64,000 nucleotides of DNA, from contig NZ_HG322951.1 in NCBI RefSeq assembly GCF_000455325.1, forward strand, positions 1,985,597-2,049,596, in the 5' to 3' direction. The notes under the pieces were generated by a model. That model searched no databases. It was not told the DNA's origin and worked only from the letters and a program-made list of their open reading frames with translations. How positions within the stretch are numbered: the stretch's first letter is position 1; each line of letters starts with the position of its first letter. The translations under genes and the position numbers were made by a program. This stretch comes from Mycolicibacterium septicum DSM 44393. GTDB lineage: Bacteria; Actinomycetota; Actinomycetes; Mycobacteriales; Mycobacteriaceae. Shown here piece by piece: positions 52,826 to 63,240 of the stretch.

Positions 52826-53860
52826 ATGCGAGCAACCGTGATGTATGGGGCCGGCGACGTGCGCGTCGAGAACGTGCCCGACCCCATCGTGAAGGAGCCG
52901 ACTGACGCCATCGTGCGGGTCACCCGTGCCTGCATCTGCGGCAGCGACCTGTGGCCGTACCAGTCGATGCCGCACAAGGACGGTGGCCGCCGGATGGGCC
53001 ATGAGTTCATCGGCATCGTGGAGGACGTCGGCGCGGATGTGTCCGGATTCCGCCGCGGCGATCTGGTGGTGGCCCCCTTCGTCTGGGCGGACAACACGTG
53101 TGACTTCTGCAAGGAGGGTCTGCAGACATCGTGCCGCCATGGTGGCGGGTGGGGTGCCCCCGGCGTCGATGCCGGCCAGGGCGAGGCCGTGCGCGTTCCC
53201 CAGGCGCAGGGCACGTTGGTGAAGCTGCCGGTGGCAGCGGATTCGGCGCTGATGCCGTCCCTGCTGACCCTGTCGGATGTGTTCTGTACCGGTCATCACG
53301 GCGTGGTGACCGCCGGCGTGGGGCCGGGATCGTCGGTGACGGTCATCGGTGACGGCGCGGTGGGATTGTGTGCGGTGCTGGCCGCCAAGCGGTTGGGTGC
53401 CGAGCAGATCATCCTGAATGGTCGCCACACCGTCCGGACCGACCTGGGGCGTGAGTTCGGCGCCACCGACGTCGTCGCCGAACGTGGCGACGAAGCCGTC
53501 GAGAAGATCCGTGAACTGACCGGCGGTGACGGTACCCACGCGGTGATCGAATGCGTCGGTACCGAGCCCTCGGTAGTCACCGCACTGGACGCGGTCCGTG
53601 CCGGTGGCCGCGTCAGCCGGCTCGGGGTATCTCAATACACCGAGGTGCCAATGGGTTTCGGGACGTTCTTCCGCAACGTCACCCTCACCGGTGGCGTCGC
53701 TCCCGCCCGCGCCTACATCGAGGAACTCATGCCCGACGTTCTCGACGGCACCATCGAACCGGGGCTGGTGTTCGACCGCACCATCGGTCTCGACGAAACC
53801 CCCGACGGCTACCGCGCGATGGCCGACCGTGAGGCCCTCAAGGTGTTGATCGAGCCATGA
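52826..53860 (+). CDS. Zinc-dependent dehydrogenase (MDR)
   Basis: A 344-residue medium-chain dehydrogenase. Catalytic zinc ligands are in CICGSDLWPY and MGHEFIG. The structural zinc loop is reduced: only Cys in DNTCDFCKEGLQTSC is seen, three or four cysteines in that stretch. The cofactor loop is VIGDGAVGLCAVLAAK. The ATG at 52826 follows AAGGAA. Its end overlaps the hydratase start (ATGA). It probably oxidises an alcohol made by the divergent P450. Confidence 0.88.
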   Translation: MRATVMYGAGDVRVENVPDPIVKEPTDAIVRVTRACICGSDLWPYQSMPHKDGGRRMGHEFIGIVEDVGADVSGFRRGDLVVAPFVWADNTCDFCKEGLQTSCRHGGGWGAPGVDAGQGEAVRVPQAQGTLVKLPVAADSALMPSLLTLSDVFCTGHHGVVTAGVGPGSSVTVIGDGAVGLCAVLAAKRLGAEQIILNGRHTVRTDLGREFGATDVVAERGDEAVEKIRELTGGDGTHAVIECVGTEPSVVTALDAVRAGGRVSRLGVSQYTEVPMGFGTFFRNVTLTGGVAPARAYIEELMPDVLDGTIEPGLVFDRTIGLDETPDGYRAMADREALKVLIEP

Positions 53861-54639
53861 CGCTGCTGCTTCAAGATCGCGACGATCGCGGCGTCGTCAC
53901 GCTGACATTGAACCGCCCGCAGGCCTTCAACGCATTGTCCGAGGCGATGCTGACCGCGCTCGGTGACGCTTTCGATGCGCTGGCTCGGGACGACACGGTG
54001 CGCGCCGTGGTGCTCGGGGCATCCGGCAAGGCGTTCTGCGCCGGGCATGACCTCAAAGAGATGCGGGCTGAGCCGTCCCTGGAGTACTACCAGCGGTTGT
54101 TCGCCCAATGCACCGCGGTGATGCTGTCGATTCAGCGGCTGCCCGTGCCGGTGATCGCGCGGGTCCAAGGCCTCGCGACGGCGGCGGGCTGCCAGCTCAT
54201 CGCGATGTGCGATCTCGCGGTGGCCAGTGATGACGCGCGCTTCGCGGTCAGCGGTGTCAACGTCGGGTTGTTCTGCGCGACCCCGGGAGTGGCACTGTCG
54301 CGCAACGTGCCCCGCAAGGCCGCCTTCGAGATGCTCGTGACCGGCGACTTCGTCCCTGCCGAGCAGGCCCGGGTGCTGGGGCTGGTCAACCGGGTGGTGG
54401 CAGCGGACGCCCTCGACGACGAGGTCGAGGCGGTGATCGCGAGCATCGTGGCGAAGCCCCGTGTTGCGGTCGCGATGGGAAAGGCGTTGTTCTACCGGCA
54501 GATCGACGTCGACATCGAGTCTGCCTACGCCGACGCGGGCACGACGATGGCCTGCAACATGATGGATCCGAGCGCGCTCGAAGGAGTGCAGGCCTTCATC
54601 GACAAGCGCCCGCCGGCCTGGTCGGTGGCGCCGACGTAG
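53857..54639 (+). CDS. Enoyl-CoA hydratase/isomerase-family protein
   Basis: A 260-residue crotonase-fold protein. The oxyanion-hole segments are AFCAGHDLKEM (residues about 61-71) and GLATAAGCQLIAMCDLAVAS (about 105-124). In NVGLFCATPGVALSRNVPRK the residue usually occupied by the second catalytic Glu is not clearly acidic, as in ECHDC3-like members, so it may be an isomerase or hydrolase rather than a hydratase. It overlaps the dehydrogenase stop by 4 nt. Confidence 0.87.
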   Translation: MTLLLQDRDDRGVVTLTLNRPQAFNALSEAMLTALGDAFDALARDDTVRAVVLGASGKAFCAGHDLKEMRAEPSLEYYQRLFAQCTAVMLSIQRLPVPVIARVQGLATAAGCQLIAMCDLAVASDDARFAVSGVNVGLFCATPGVALSRNVPRKAAFEMLVTGDFVPAEQARVLGLVNRVVAADALDDEVEAVIASIVAKPRVAVAMGKALFYRQIDVDIESAYADAGTTMACNMMDPSALEGVQAFIDKRPPAWSVAPT

Positions 54640-54657
54640 CGGCCGAGCTGCCCCTCG

Positions 54658-55047
54658 TCAGGCGGCGCGGCGGTGGCCGGCCAGCGCTGACGACACTTCG
54701 GCGGCCGTCGGTTCGTCGTCGGGGACCACGGCCATTGCCCGGTCCTCGCCGGCGCTGCGGTAGTTCCTCAGATACCGATCCCTTTCATCCCGGCGCAGCG
54801 GGGTGGAGAAGATGCTCACGTTGTTGGCGGGGGCATCGGGTTGCCGGGCTTGGGCCAGTCTGCGGGCGCCGGTGCGGAAACCGGCCACGGCGCCGCCCAG
54901 GCACGCGATCAGCGCGATGCCGGCGACGGGCGCCAGATCGCTGCCCAATGCCAGGGCCGTGACGAAAAGCCCGAGCGACACGAACCCGACGAGCAGCAGA
55001 ACGTACGCGATGTTGGGAACCGGAATACGGTCCGCACCTTTCAACAT
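54658..55047 (-). CDS. Small membrane protein of unknown function
   Basis: A 129-residue protein with two membrane helices (about residues 10-35 and 40-60: VPNIAYVLLLVGFVSLGLFV and APVAGIALIACLGGAVAGF) and a polar C-terminal tail with an Arg/Asp-rich segment. Its start is preceded by GAGGTGATC. It is divergent from the TetR gene at 55180, and the palindromes between them sit in its promoter, so it is a likely target of that repressor. Confidence 0.72.
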   Translation of the reverse strand: MLKGADRIPVPNIAYVLLLVGFVSLGLFVTALALGSDLAPVAGIALIACLGGAVAGFRTGARRLAQARQPDAPANNVSIFSTPLRRDERDRYLRNYRSAGEDRAMAVVPDDEPTAAEVSSALAGHRRAA

Positions 55048-55082
55048 GTGATCACCTCACGAAAACTCGAACCTGCGGTAAC

Positions 55083-55123
55083 TACGCTACGCGTAGCGTA
55101 TCGATTGCTACGTATAGCGTAGC
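55083..55123. promoter_or_regulatory. Tandem palindromes, probable TetR operators
   Basis: TACGCTACGCGTAGCGTA (55083-55100) is a perfect 18-bp palindrome. GCTACG (55107-55112) and CGTAGC (55118-55123) form a second one with a TATAG centre, sharing the same GCTACG/CGTAGC half-site. The two sites start 24 bp apart and fill the divergent promoter between the 55047 and 55180 starts. Confidence 0.75.
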
Positions 55124-55179
55124 GCATGGCGGGTCCGAGATATTCCCGTCGACCGACGGACAGACCAGGGAGGGGACCC

Positions 55180-55728
55180 ATGGCGCAGGGGCGGGTCGAA
55201 GACGGCATCGCTGAGTCGACGCTGTCCCTGTTGCGCTCAGGAGGTCCTCGGGCGGTGACGGTCGAAGCTGTTGCCGCGCACTCGGGAATCGCGAAGACGA
55301 CGATCTACCGACGGCATCCCAATCGGCGCGACATGTTGGCCGGCGCGCTGTCGAGACTCGCCTCGCCGAGCCCACTCGATCCCCGTGCGAGTGCCCCGGA
55401 TCGGCTCCGGTGGCTCATCACCCACGCGATCGAAACGGTCGAGGACGGCATCGGTCTCGGCGGGCTCGCGGCATTGCTCACCGAGGATGATCCCGAATTC
55501 GCCGCACTGTTCCGGCGGATCCTGATCGACCAGCGCGCGGCGTTGGCCGCCGTGATCGACGACGGCAAAGCCGACGGTTCGATCCGCGCGGACGTCGATG
55601 CCGAGACGCTGATCGACGGGGTGGTCGGTGCCTACATCGCCGAGCACGCCCGCATCGGTGCCATCGAAGACGGTTGGGAGGAGCGCTTGTTCAAGCTTTT
55701 CTGGCCCGCCGTGCGGGCAGGAAAATAG
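55180..55728 (+). CDS. TetR-family transcriptional regulator
   Basis: A 182-residue TetR protein with the HTH VTVEAVAAHSGIAKTTIYRRHPNRRDMLAG (residues about 22-52), and a C-terminal domain of the TetR_C type (RILIDQRAALAAVIDDGKADGSIRAD). The ATG at 55180 has AGGGAGGGG upstream; the open frame starts at 55126, directly after the palindromes, but those 18 codons are Arg/Pro-rich and look untranslated. It probably represses itself, the divergent membrane protein, and perhaps the tautomerase-like gene that follows. Confidence 0.87.
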   Translation: MAQGRVEDGIAESTLSLLRSGGPRAVTVEAVAAHSGIAKTTIYRRHPNRRDMLAGALSRLASPSPLDPRASAPDRLRWLITHAIETVEDGIGLGGLAALLTEDDPEFAALFRRILIDQRAALAAVIDDGKADGSIRADVDAETLIDGVVGAYIAEHARIGAIEDGWEERLFKLFWPAVRAGK

Positions 55729-55761
55729 CCTGTTCCACCAAGTAGACCGGAGGTTGGCGCA

Positions 55762-56120
55762 GTGCCGTTGATCGATGTCACCTGCGGGGCCCGGGTCACC
55801 GATGCCATGCGGACGCGGCTGGCGGAAGAGCTACCGGCAGCGGTGTCGATCGCCGTGGCATGCGGCGACGAACCCTACGACGGCAACCTCCAACCGGGGA
55901 CGTGCTGATCCGGTTCCACGACGTCGGGCCGTTCGACCGGTTCGACCTCGATGTGCTGATCGAGGTCAAGTCGAAGTTTTTTCCGGACCGGGCTGAGGAC
56001 CGGCAGGCCGGTGCCGACGCCATACTGGCCGCCGCGCAGACCGCGATCGGTGCGGGTTGTCTGATCGGCGTCTATCTGACCCTGCCCGTGGCGGCCTGGT
56101 CGCAGACGGCGGTCAGCTGA
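55762..56120 (+). pseudogene. Tautomerase-like gene broken by a frameshift
   Basis: A GTG at 55762 behind GGAGG starts a protein reading VPLIDVTCGARVTDAMRT that stops at 55906-55908. The continuation is in a different frame from the GGGG run at 55896-55899: GDVLIRFHDVGPFDRFDLDV and then EVKSKFFPDRAEDRQAGADA, ending at 56118-56120. Joined, they make about 119 residues with a proline right after the initiator, as in the 4-oxalocrotonate tautomerase superfamily. A single missing base in the G-run explains the break. It may be a true mutation, a sequencing error in a homopolymer, or a recoding site. Confidence 0.65.
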
Positions 56121-56135
56121 CGGTGTCGGCTGCGG

Positions 56136-56543
56136 TCAGCGGCGTTGCAGCTCGATGACCGGGATGACGCGGTCGGTCTTGGTTTGGTACTCGCCGAATC
56201 CCGGTGCCTTCTCGACGATGCGCGGATAGGCGGCGTCGCGCTCGGCCAGCGGCATCTCCCGCGCATGCACGTCGTAGGCGTCGGTGCCGATCTCGATGTG
56301 GGCATCGGGATGCGCGCGCAGGTTGTGCAGCCACGCGGGGTCGACGTCGGCGCCCGCGTAAGACCCGACGATGGCGAGCTTTCCGTCGAGGTCGAACGCC
56401 ATCACCGGGTTGACCCGCTCCTTGCCGCTCTTGGCGCCGGTGGTGTGCAGCAGGAGCAGCGTCGCGCCTTCGAAGGGTCCTCCGACCTTGCCGCCGTTGG
56501 CGCGGAACTCGGCGATGATGTTGTCATTCCAGTTGTCTGCCAT
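56136..56543 (-). CDS. Ddn-like deazaflavin (F420)-dependent nitroreductase-family protein
   Basis: A 135-residue split-barrel flavoprotein of the Ddn family. Diagnostic stretches are FRANGGKVGGPFEGATLLLLHTTGAKSGKERVNPV and WLHNLRAHPDAHIEIG. The family uses F420H2 to reduce quinones and nitro-compounds such as pretomanid. The start at 56543 follows GGAAGGAAG. It lies 68 bp downstream of the OsmC gene on the same strand, suggesting a shared transcript for redox defence. Confidence 0.9.
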   Translation of the reverse strand: MADNWNDNIIAEFRANGGKVGGPFEGATLLLLHTTGAKSGKERVNPVMAFDLDGKLAIVGSYAGADVDPAWLHNLRAHPDAHIEIGTDAYDVHAREMPLAERDAAYPRIVEKAPGFGEYQTKTDRVIPVIELQRR

Positions 56544-56611
56544 GGCTTCCTTCCTACGCCTGGGCAACGCGACGGTGCACGCGGATCACGAAATCGCGCG
56601 AACCGGTCGGT

Positions 56612-57037
56612 TCACCGCTCGGTCGTGGTGATGTGGACCGAGGAGGTCAGCGTCTGATGCACGGGGCAGCGTTCGGCGATGTCCATCAGTCGTTCTCGTT
56701 GACTGTCGTCTAGCTCGCCGATCAACTCGATCTCGCGATCGATGTGGTCGAGCATCCCCTTGGTGGTCTCGCAGTCTGCACAGTCTTTCGCGTGAATGCG
56801 TGAGTGCCGCAATATCACTCGTACTTGCTCAAGCGGCCAGCCCTTGCGGTTGGCGTACATCCGCACTGTCATCGACGTACACGCGCCCAAACCGGCCAGC
56901 ACCAGGTCATAGGGATTGGGGCCGGCATCGTCTCCCACGGGAAGGGGTTCGTCAGCGATGAGCTGGTGGCGCCCGGCGGTGATCTGCTGGGTGTAAGTTC
57001 CCGCGCCGGTCTCCGCCACGGTTACGTCGGTGGTCAT
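56612..57037 (-). CDS. OsmC/Ohr-family peroxide-detoxifying protein
   Basis: A 141-residue OsmC-like protein. The two redox cysteines are Cys53 in [19 protein letters not shown] and Cys124 in ERCPVHQTL, and it therefore should reduce organic hydroperoxides by a thiol mechanism. An additional pair, Cys86 and Cys89 ([11 protein letters not shown]), is common in this clade. The ATG at 57037 follows GAAGGAGA; the open frame extends upstream without OsmC sequence. Confidence 0.92.
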   Translation of the reverse strand: MTTDVTVAETGAGTYTQQITAGRHQLIADEPLPVGDDAGPNPYDLVLAGLGACTSMTVRMYANRKGWPLEQVRVILRHSRIHAKDCADCETTKGMLDHIDREIELIGELDDSQRERLMDIAERCPVHQTLTSSVHITTTER

Positions 57038-57308
57038 GCAGTCTCCTTCGCCGTGAAATGACTCAGGAACGGATCGTGCCCCGAGTGTGGGTGTCGGTAC
57101 GCGATTTCGCCGAATTCCGCGCCGCAGACCCCCGTTTGCCGACCGGGCGTCAGTCCGCCGAGACCACGTCGACCGCCCGTCGCGGATGTCAAGGCGCCGT
57201 AGGGACTTCAGCTGGCCTGCCGGCGCGATGTCACGTTTCACCCGCGGCAAGCGTCAACAAGGTGAACCCCTTGAAATCCTTGGCGACCGAACAATGGAGG
57301 CGACAACC

Positions 57309-57671
57309 ATGACCCTGCAACTCGGAATGGTCGCGACAGTGATCGTCGCGATCGCCATCGCGGCCAATGCGGCGATGGCTCTCGGAGACCTCGTCGGGGC
57401 CCGCTTCGTGCTGGCCAACTCCACGGAGGTCGGCGTCCCGCGAACCTGGGTACCGGTGCTCGGGTTGCTCAAGGGCGCGGGCGCCGTCGGGCTGCTCGTG
57501 GGCCTGTTCGCCTTTCGGCCGCTCGGCGTCGCCGCAGCGATCGGACTGATCGCGTTCTTCATCGGTGCCGTCATCACGCACGTTCGCGCGCAGGTGTTCT
57601 ACAACATTGCTTTTCCCGCTGCGTTCCTCGTGCTCGCGGTGCTGTCACTGGGAGCCTTTGTCGCGGGCTGA
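57309..57671 (+). CDS. DoxX-like four-helix membrane protein
   Basis: A 120-residue membrane protein with four helices (about 5-28, 45-62, 68-90, 97-118). VPRTWVPVLGLLKGAGAVGLL and the last helix match DoxX-like proteins, which in M. tuberculosis join superoxide dismutase and a thiol transferase at the membrane. The ATG at 57309 follows GGAGG by 8 nt. The 270 bp upstream (57038-57308) holds a weak open frame from 57058 and no clear gene. Confidence 0.82.
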   Translation: MTLQLGMVATVIVAIAIAANAAMALGDLVGARFVLANSTEVGVPRTWVPVLGLLKGAGAVGLLVGLFAFRPLGVAAAIGLIAFFIGAVITHVRAQVFYNIAFPAAFLVLAVLSLGAFVAG

Positions 57672-57676
57672 GCCAA

Positions 57677-57716
57677 CTGAAAAGGCCCCACCCCTCGCGG
57701 GATGGAGCCCTTTCAG
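57677..57716. terminator. Bidirectional terminator between the DoxX-like gene and whiB3
   Basis: CTGAAAAGGCCCCACCCC and GGGATGGAGCCCTTTCAG pair over most of 18 bp. The mismatches become G-U pairs on the minus transcript, and a TTTT follows on that strand, so it works best for the leftward whiB3 message. Confidence 0.7.
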
Positions 57717-57743
57717 CTCGGCGTATTAAGTTTGCTGTGTAGC

Positions 57744-58034
57744 TCAGGCGCTGCGGCGGATGCCCCGCTTGAGCAAGAGCTCGCGCTCCGACTCGCTCAG
57801 GCCGCCCCAGATGCCGTACGGCTCACCGACGGCCAGCGCGTGTGAACGGCACTGGGTGATCACCGGGCAGCTGCGGCACATCTCCTTGGCGCGCACCTCA
57901 CGTTGGGCCCGGGCCCGTCCGCGTTCACCATCAGGATGGAAGAACATCGACGAATCGACACCACGGCAAAGTCCCTGCATTTGCCAATCCCAGATATCCG
58001 CATTGGGTCCGGGAAGCTGCTGCGGCTGCGGCAT
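57744..58034 (-). CDS. whiB3: Iron-sulfur redox regulator WhiB3
   Basis: A 96-residue WhiB protein. The four [4Fe-4S] cysteines are Cys23, Cys53, Cys56 and Cys62 (GLCRG, MCRSCPVITQC), and the DNA/SigA-contact turn is GIWGGLSE. The N-terminus PQPQQLPGPNADIWDW is characteristic of WhiB3 (Rv3416), which senses NO and oxygen and steers lipid synthesis and acid response. It is next to the Rv3415c-like gene and sigD as in M. tuberculosis. The start at 58034 follows GAGAGGGG. The upstream gap of 436 bp must contain its promoter. Confidence 0.95.
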   Translation of the reverse strand: MPQPQQLPGPNADIWDWQMQGLCRGVDSSMFFHPDGERGRARAQREVRAKEMCRSCPVITQCRSHALAVGEPYGIWGGLSESERELLLKRGIRRSA

Positions 58035-58470
58035 ATGGAAAACCCCTCTCTGCTCGCCCATTTCGCCAACGCGGGCGGGTTTGAGTCGGTGGAACCGAAC
58101 TGAGCTCATGTCGCCGATGACCGCTCGTGCACACAAACTAGGGGGACTGAATAAAGCGCGTCAATAGCCTGCCGGTGTGCTAAAGGGCATAACCGCAGGT
58201 CGAGAATTTACATCACGTTCATCGTTGTGAAGCCTTGACTGAGACATGAGTGTTAAGGATCTGGCCTGGGTCTTCGGGTTTCCCCTGTTCGGGCACATCG
58301 CGGCGTCGAAGGCAATTCCGGGCAGGCGATAGTTAGTTGACATGCCATTAACATTCAAGCCATCAATTGTTAACTAATGATCGCGGAGCAAAGTGAATTT
58401 CCCGTATCCGCCGGTACCGGGTTGCCCGGAGGGGTTGCAATGCCCTCGGTATTGATAGCGTCGCGAACCG
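58035..58470. other. AT-richer intergenic region between whiB3 and the Rv3415c-like gene
   Basis: 436 bp without a supported gene, serving divergent promoters. It is clearly lower in GC than its surroundings around 58200-58380. An inverted repeat TTAGTTGAC (58334-58342) and GTTAACTAA (58370-58378) matches at 8 of 9 positions with a 27-bp spacer. A -10-like TATTGATAG (58450-58458) close to the 58471 start hints at a leaderless or nearly leaderless mRNA. Confidence 0.6.
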
Positions 58471-59268
58471 ATGACTGCACTCGCAGCGGCCACTACGGCC
58501 CTGGCTGACGCCGCGTTCGGGGCCGACCCCGGCCGGTGGCCCCTGCCCGGGGCGACCACCCCGCACGAACGCTGGCTGCGGGCCGTCGCCGCCGGCGGGC
58601 AGGGGCGTTACGCCTGCGCGCTCGCCGAGCTCTCCGAGATTCTGCGGTGCCAGGACTCCGGTTCGTTGGTGTCGCTGGCGTACAGCACGCGCGCCTCGTT
58701 CCTTCGCCAGCTGGGCGGTCATGCGCGTGCGCGGGGCGCCGACGGTCAGGCCTGGGCGCGCTGCGGCGACGATGACGAGGCCGCCGCCGACGCGCTCGTC
58801 GGCCTGGCCGCCGATGCCCTCGGGATGGGCCGGTTCGGCGTCTCGGCCCGACTGCTCGACCGGGCGCGCGCCATCGACACCCCCGCCGATTCGCGCCGGC
58901 GGATCCGGCTGTCGTGGGTGAGCGCCGAACTGGCGATGGTCCAGAGTGACGGTGCCGAGGCGGTCGAACATGCCCGGCGCGGAGTCGCGGCGGCAGCCGG
59001 GCACCGCTCGACGCGCCACGCCGTCAAATCAGATGTCGTGCTGGCCGCGGCACTGTGTAGTGCCGGTGAGTACGACGCGGCCCGCGAGGTCGCCGACGCT
59101 GCACTGCCGGCCACCGAGAAAGCCGGGTTGGTCCCGCTGCGCTGGGCATTGGCCTGCGTACTTGCCGACATCGGGAGCGCCGCGCACGAAGCTGCACAAA
59201 TAAGCCGGATCCGTGACCTCAGCGCCGATACAGTGCGTCGCAGAGGCGGGGTGTGGGCCGGCGCCTAG
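58471..59268 (+). CDS. Rv3415c-like TPR-type protein
   Basis: A 265-residue, Ala/Arg-rich helical protein of repeated helix-turn-helix pairs (SLVSLAYSTRASFLRQLGGHARAR, ALVGLAADALGMGRFGVSARLLDRA, SDVVLAAALCSAGEYDAAREVADAAL), which look like degenerate TPR units for protein contacts. It lies between whiB3 and sigD like Rv3415c in M. tuberculosis. The ATG at 58471 has no Shine-Dalgarno, consistent with leaderless translation. No enzymatic motif. A link to SigD or WhiB3 signalling is inference from position. Confidence 0.82.
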   Translation: MTALAAATTALADAAFGADPGRWPLPGATTPHERWLRAVAAGGQGRYACALAELSEILRCQDSGSLVSLAYSTRASFLRQLGGHARARGADGQAWARCGDDDEAAADALVGLAADALGMGRFGVSARLLDRARAIDTPADSRRRIRLSWVSAELAMVQSDGAEAVEHARRGVAAAAGHRSTRHAVKSDVVLAAALCSAGEYDAAREVADAALPATEKAGLVPLRWALACVLADIGSAAHEAAQISRIRDLSADTVRRRGGVWAGA

Positions 59269-59368
59269 AACCGCCACCGGCACGGTCACCACATCCCGAT
59301 CGTTATTGTTTAGCTGAGCCAATCGCCGCGAGTGTCGGTGCAACGTAACGCTGGAGAGATCGCCCACG

Positions 59369-59947
59369 ATGACAAGTTCGGGAGACCGTCTCGACATTGT
59401 CGTTGCTGAGGCAGTGGCAGGTGATCGGAACGCGCTCTCGGAAGTGCTGGAGATCATTCGGCCGATCGTCGTTCGGTATGTCCGTGCGAGGGTGGGGGCG
59501 ACCGAGCGCAGTGGTCTCTCAGCTGATGACGTTGCGCAGGAGGTTTGCTTGGCCGCCATAACGGCGCTGCCGCGATACAAGGATCAGGGACGCCCGTTCC
59601 TGGCCTTTGTCTACGGCATCGCTGCGCACAAGGTTGCTGACGCGCATCGCGCGGCAGCCAGGAATCGCGCCGAGCCCACGGATGTGGTGCCCGAGCGGTT
59701 CTCCCTTGACGCGGGGCCAGAGCAGTCCGCGCTCGACACCGAATCTTCTGCACGGATGGCCAGGCTGCTGTCCGTGCTGCCCGAAAAGCAGCGCGAGATC
59801 CTGATCCTGCGTGTCGTGGTCGGCATGAGTGCCGAGGAGACCGCCGAGGCGGTCGGCAGCACCGCCGGCGCGGTGCGCGTTGCGCAGCACCGTGCGCTGG
59901 CGCGGCTGAAGAACGAGATCATGGCGACGGGGCGCGACCATGCCTGA
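59369..59947 (+). CDS. sigD: RNA polymerase ECF sigma factor SigD
   Basis: A 192-residue ECF sigma factor. Region 2 is seen in SADDVAQEVCLAAITALPRYKDQGRPFLAFVYGIAAHKVADAHR (about residues 50-92) and region 4 in LLSVLPEKQREILILRVVVGMSAEETAEAVGSTAGAVRVAQHRAL. SigD in mycobacteria acts in stationary phase and starvation. It starts at 59369, 9 nt after GGAGAGA, and overlaps rsdA by 8 nt, so the sigma factor and its inhibitor are made in proportion. Confidence 0.95.
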   Translation: MTSSGDRLDIVVAEAVAGDRNALSEVLEIIRPIVVRYVRARVGATERSGLSADDVAQEVCLAAITALPRYKDQGRPFLAFVYGIAAHKVADAHRAAARNRAEPTDVVPERFSLDAGPEQSALDTESSARMARLLSVLPEKQREILILRVVVGMSAEETAEAVGSTAGAVRVAQHRALARLKNEIMATGRDHA

Positions 59948-61117
59948 CTTCGGCCGCTGGACCTCAAACGGTGGTGATCCGTCCCTCAACGAGATCAACC
60001 GGTCCGAGAAATTCATCGAGGCGCTGTCCCTCGAGCATCAGGTCTATGCCACCGACCGGGAGGAAGCCGAGCTGGCCGTCCTGCTGGCCGGGTGGCGCGA
60101 CGACGCACGGCGCACCCCGATGTCGGGTATCGCCACGCCGCGCGAGGCCGTGGCGGCGCTCGACAAGGCCACCGGGCACGGGCGGGTGCGCTTCCCGATG
60201 GCGCTGGTGGGTTCGATGGCCGCCGCGGTGCTGTGCCTCGGCGGGTTCGGTGCCGCCGTGTACGGCTCCGGCCCGGGCGACCCGCTCTACGGGGTGCGCG
60301 GGCTGGTCTTCGGATCGGCGCCGGTGACCCGCGACGTGGGCGTCGAGTTGGCGTCGAGTGAACTCAAGCAGGTGCAGCAGCTGATCGACGAAGGACAGTG
60401 GGAGCAGGCGCAGCAGAAGCTGCAGGTCCTCACCACGACTGTCGCCACCGTCGGTGACGAACAGCGCAAGCAGGAACTCGTCGACCAGTGGCAGCAGCTG
60501 TCGGTGAAGGTCGAGAACCGCGACCCGAACGCGACCGTGCCGCCCGATGCGCCGCCGGTCGTGTTCCCCGAGGTCACGGTGACGGTGACGCCGTCGTCGC
60601 CGTCCGAGAGCCCGTCCGGGGAGAGCCCGACGTCCACCCCGACGACCGGGCCGTCGACCTCGCCGACGGAGACCACACCGAGCTCCGAGACATCCAACCC
60701 GTCCGCGACATCCACGCCGTCGGAGACCTCGACGTCGCAACCGACGACCACTGCGCCGTCGACGCCGTCGTCCTCGTCCGCCACGCCGGCGCCGTCGAGC
60801 AGTGCCGAGCCGACGACGAGCGCGACGGCCCCGGCGACAGCGCCGTCGTCGCCGGCCTCACAGCCGTCGGCGACACACACGACGTCGGCGCCGACCACCT
60901 CGGCCGCTCCGGCGGCCGAACCGCCGGTCACCACGACCGTCGCGCCGGCGGTGGAGCCCACGTCTGTGCCGTCGGCGCCGCCGGTACGCACAACGCAGGC
61001 CGCGCCCATCGAGACCGGCAGTGGCGCAGGTCACGAGGGCGCGTCGAACGGGCGTGGTGGTGAGGGTCCGGCAGCGCCGGTGATCGAGGTGCCCCTGTTG
61101 CCGGGGCTAGGCGGCGG

Positions 61118-61127
<10 letters not shown>
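59940..61127 (+). CDS. rsdA: Anti-sigma-D factor RsdA
   Basis: A 395-residue membrane-anchored anti-sigma factor. The cytosolic part (residues 1-82) has the SigD-binding segment DPSLNEINRSEKFIEALS. A single membrane helix (about 85-108) leads to an extracytoplasmic domain with a helical segment (about 128-185), then over 170 residues of Ser/Thr/Pro-rich sequence with a basic Gly-rich end. It is expected to be cut by ClpXP-linked proteolysis to release SigD. The 3' end overlaps the convergent 61118-61522 gene by 10 bp. Confidence 0.92.
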
Positions 61128-63211
<2,084 letters not shown>

Positions 63212-63240
63212 TTCGGTGGGGCAGGAGACTAAGAGCAGTC

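Noticed and set aside
57058..57312. 84-codon frame upstream of the DoxX-like gene
   Set aside because: Composition is not protein-like, no Shine-Dalgarno, and it runs into the DoxX start region.
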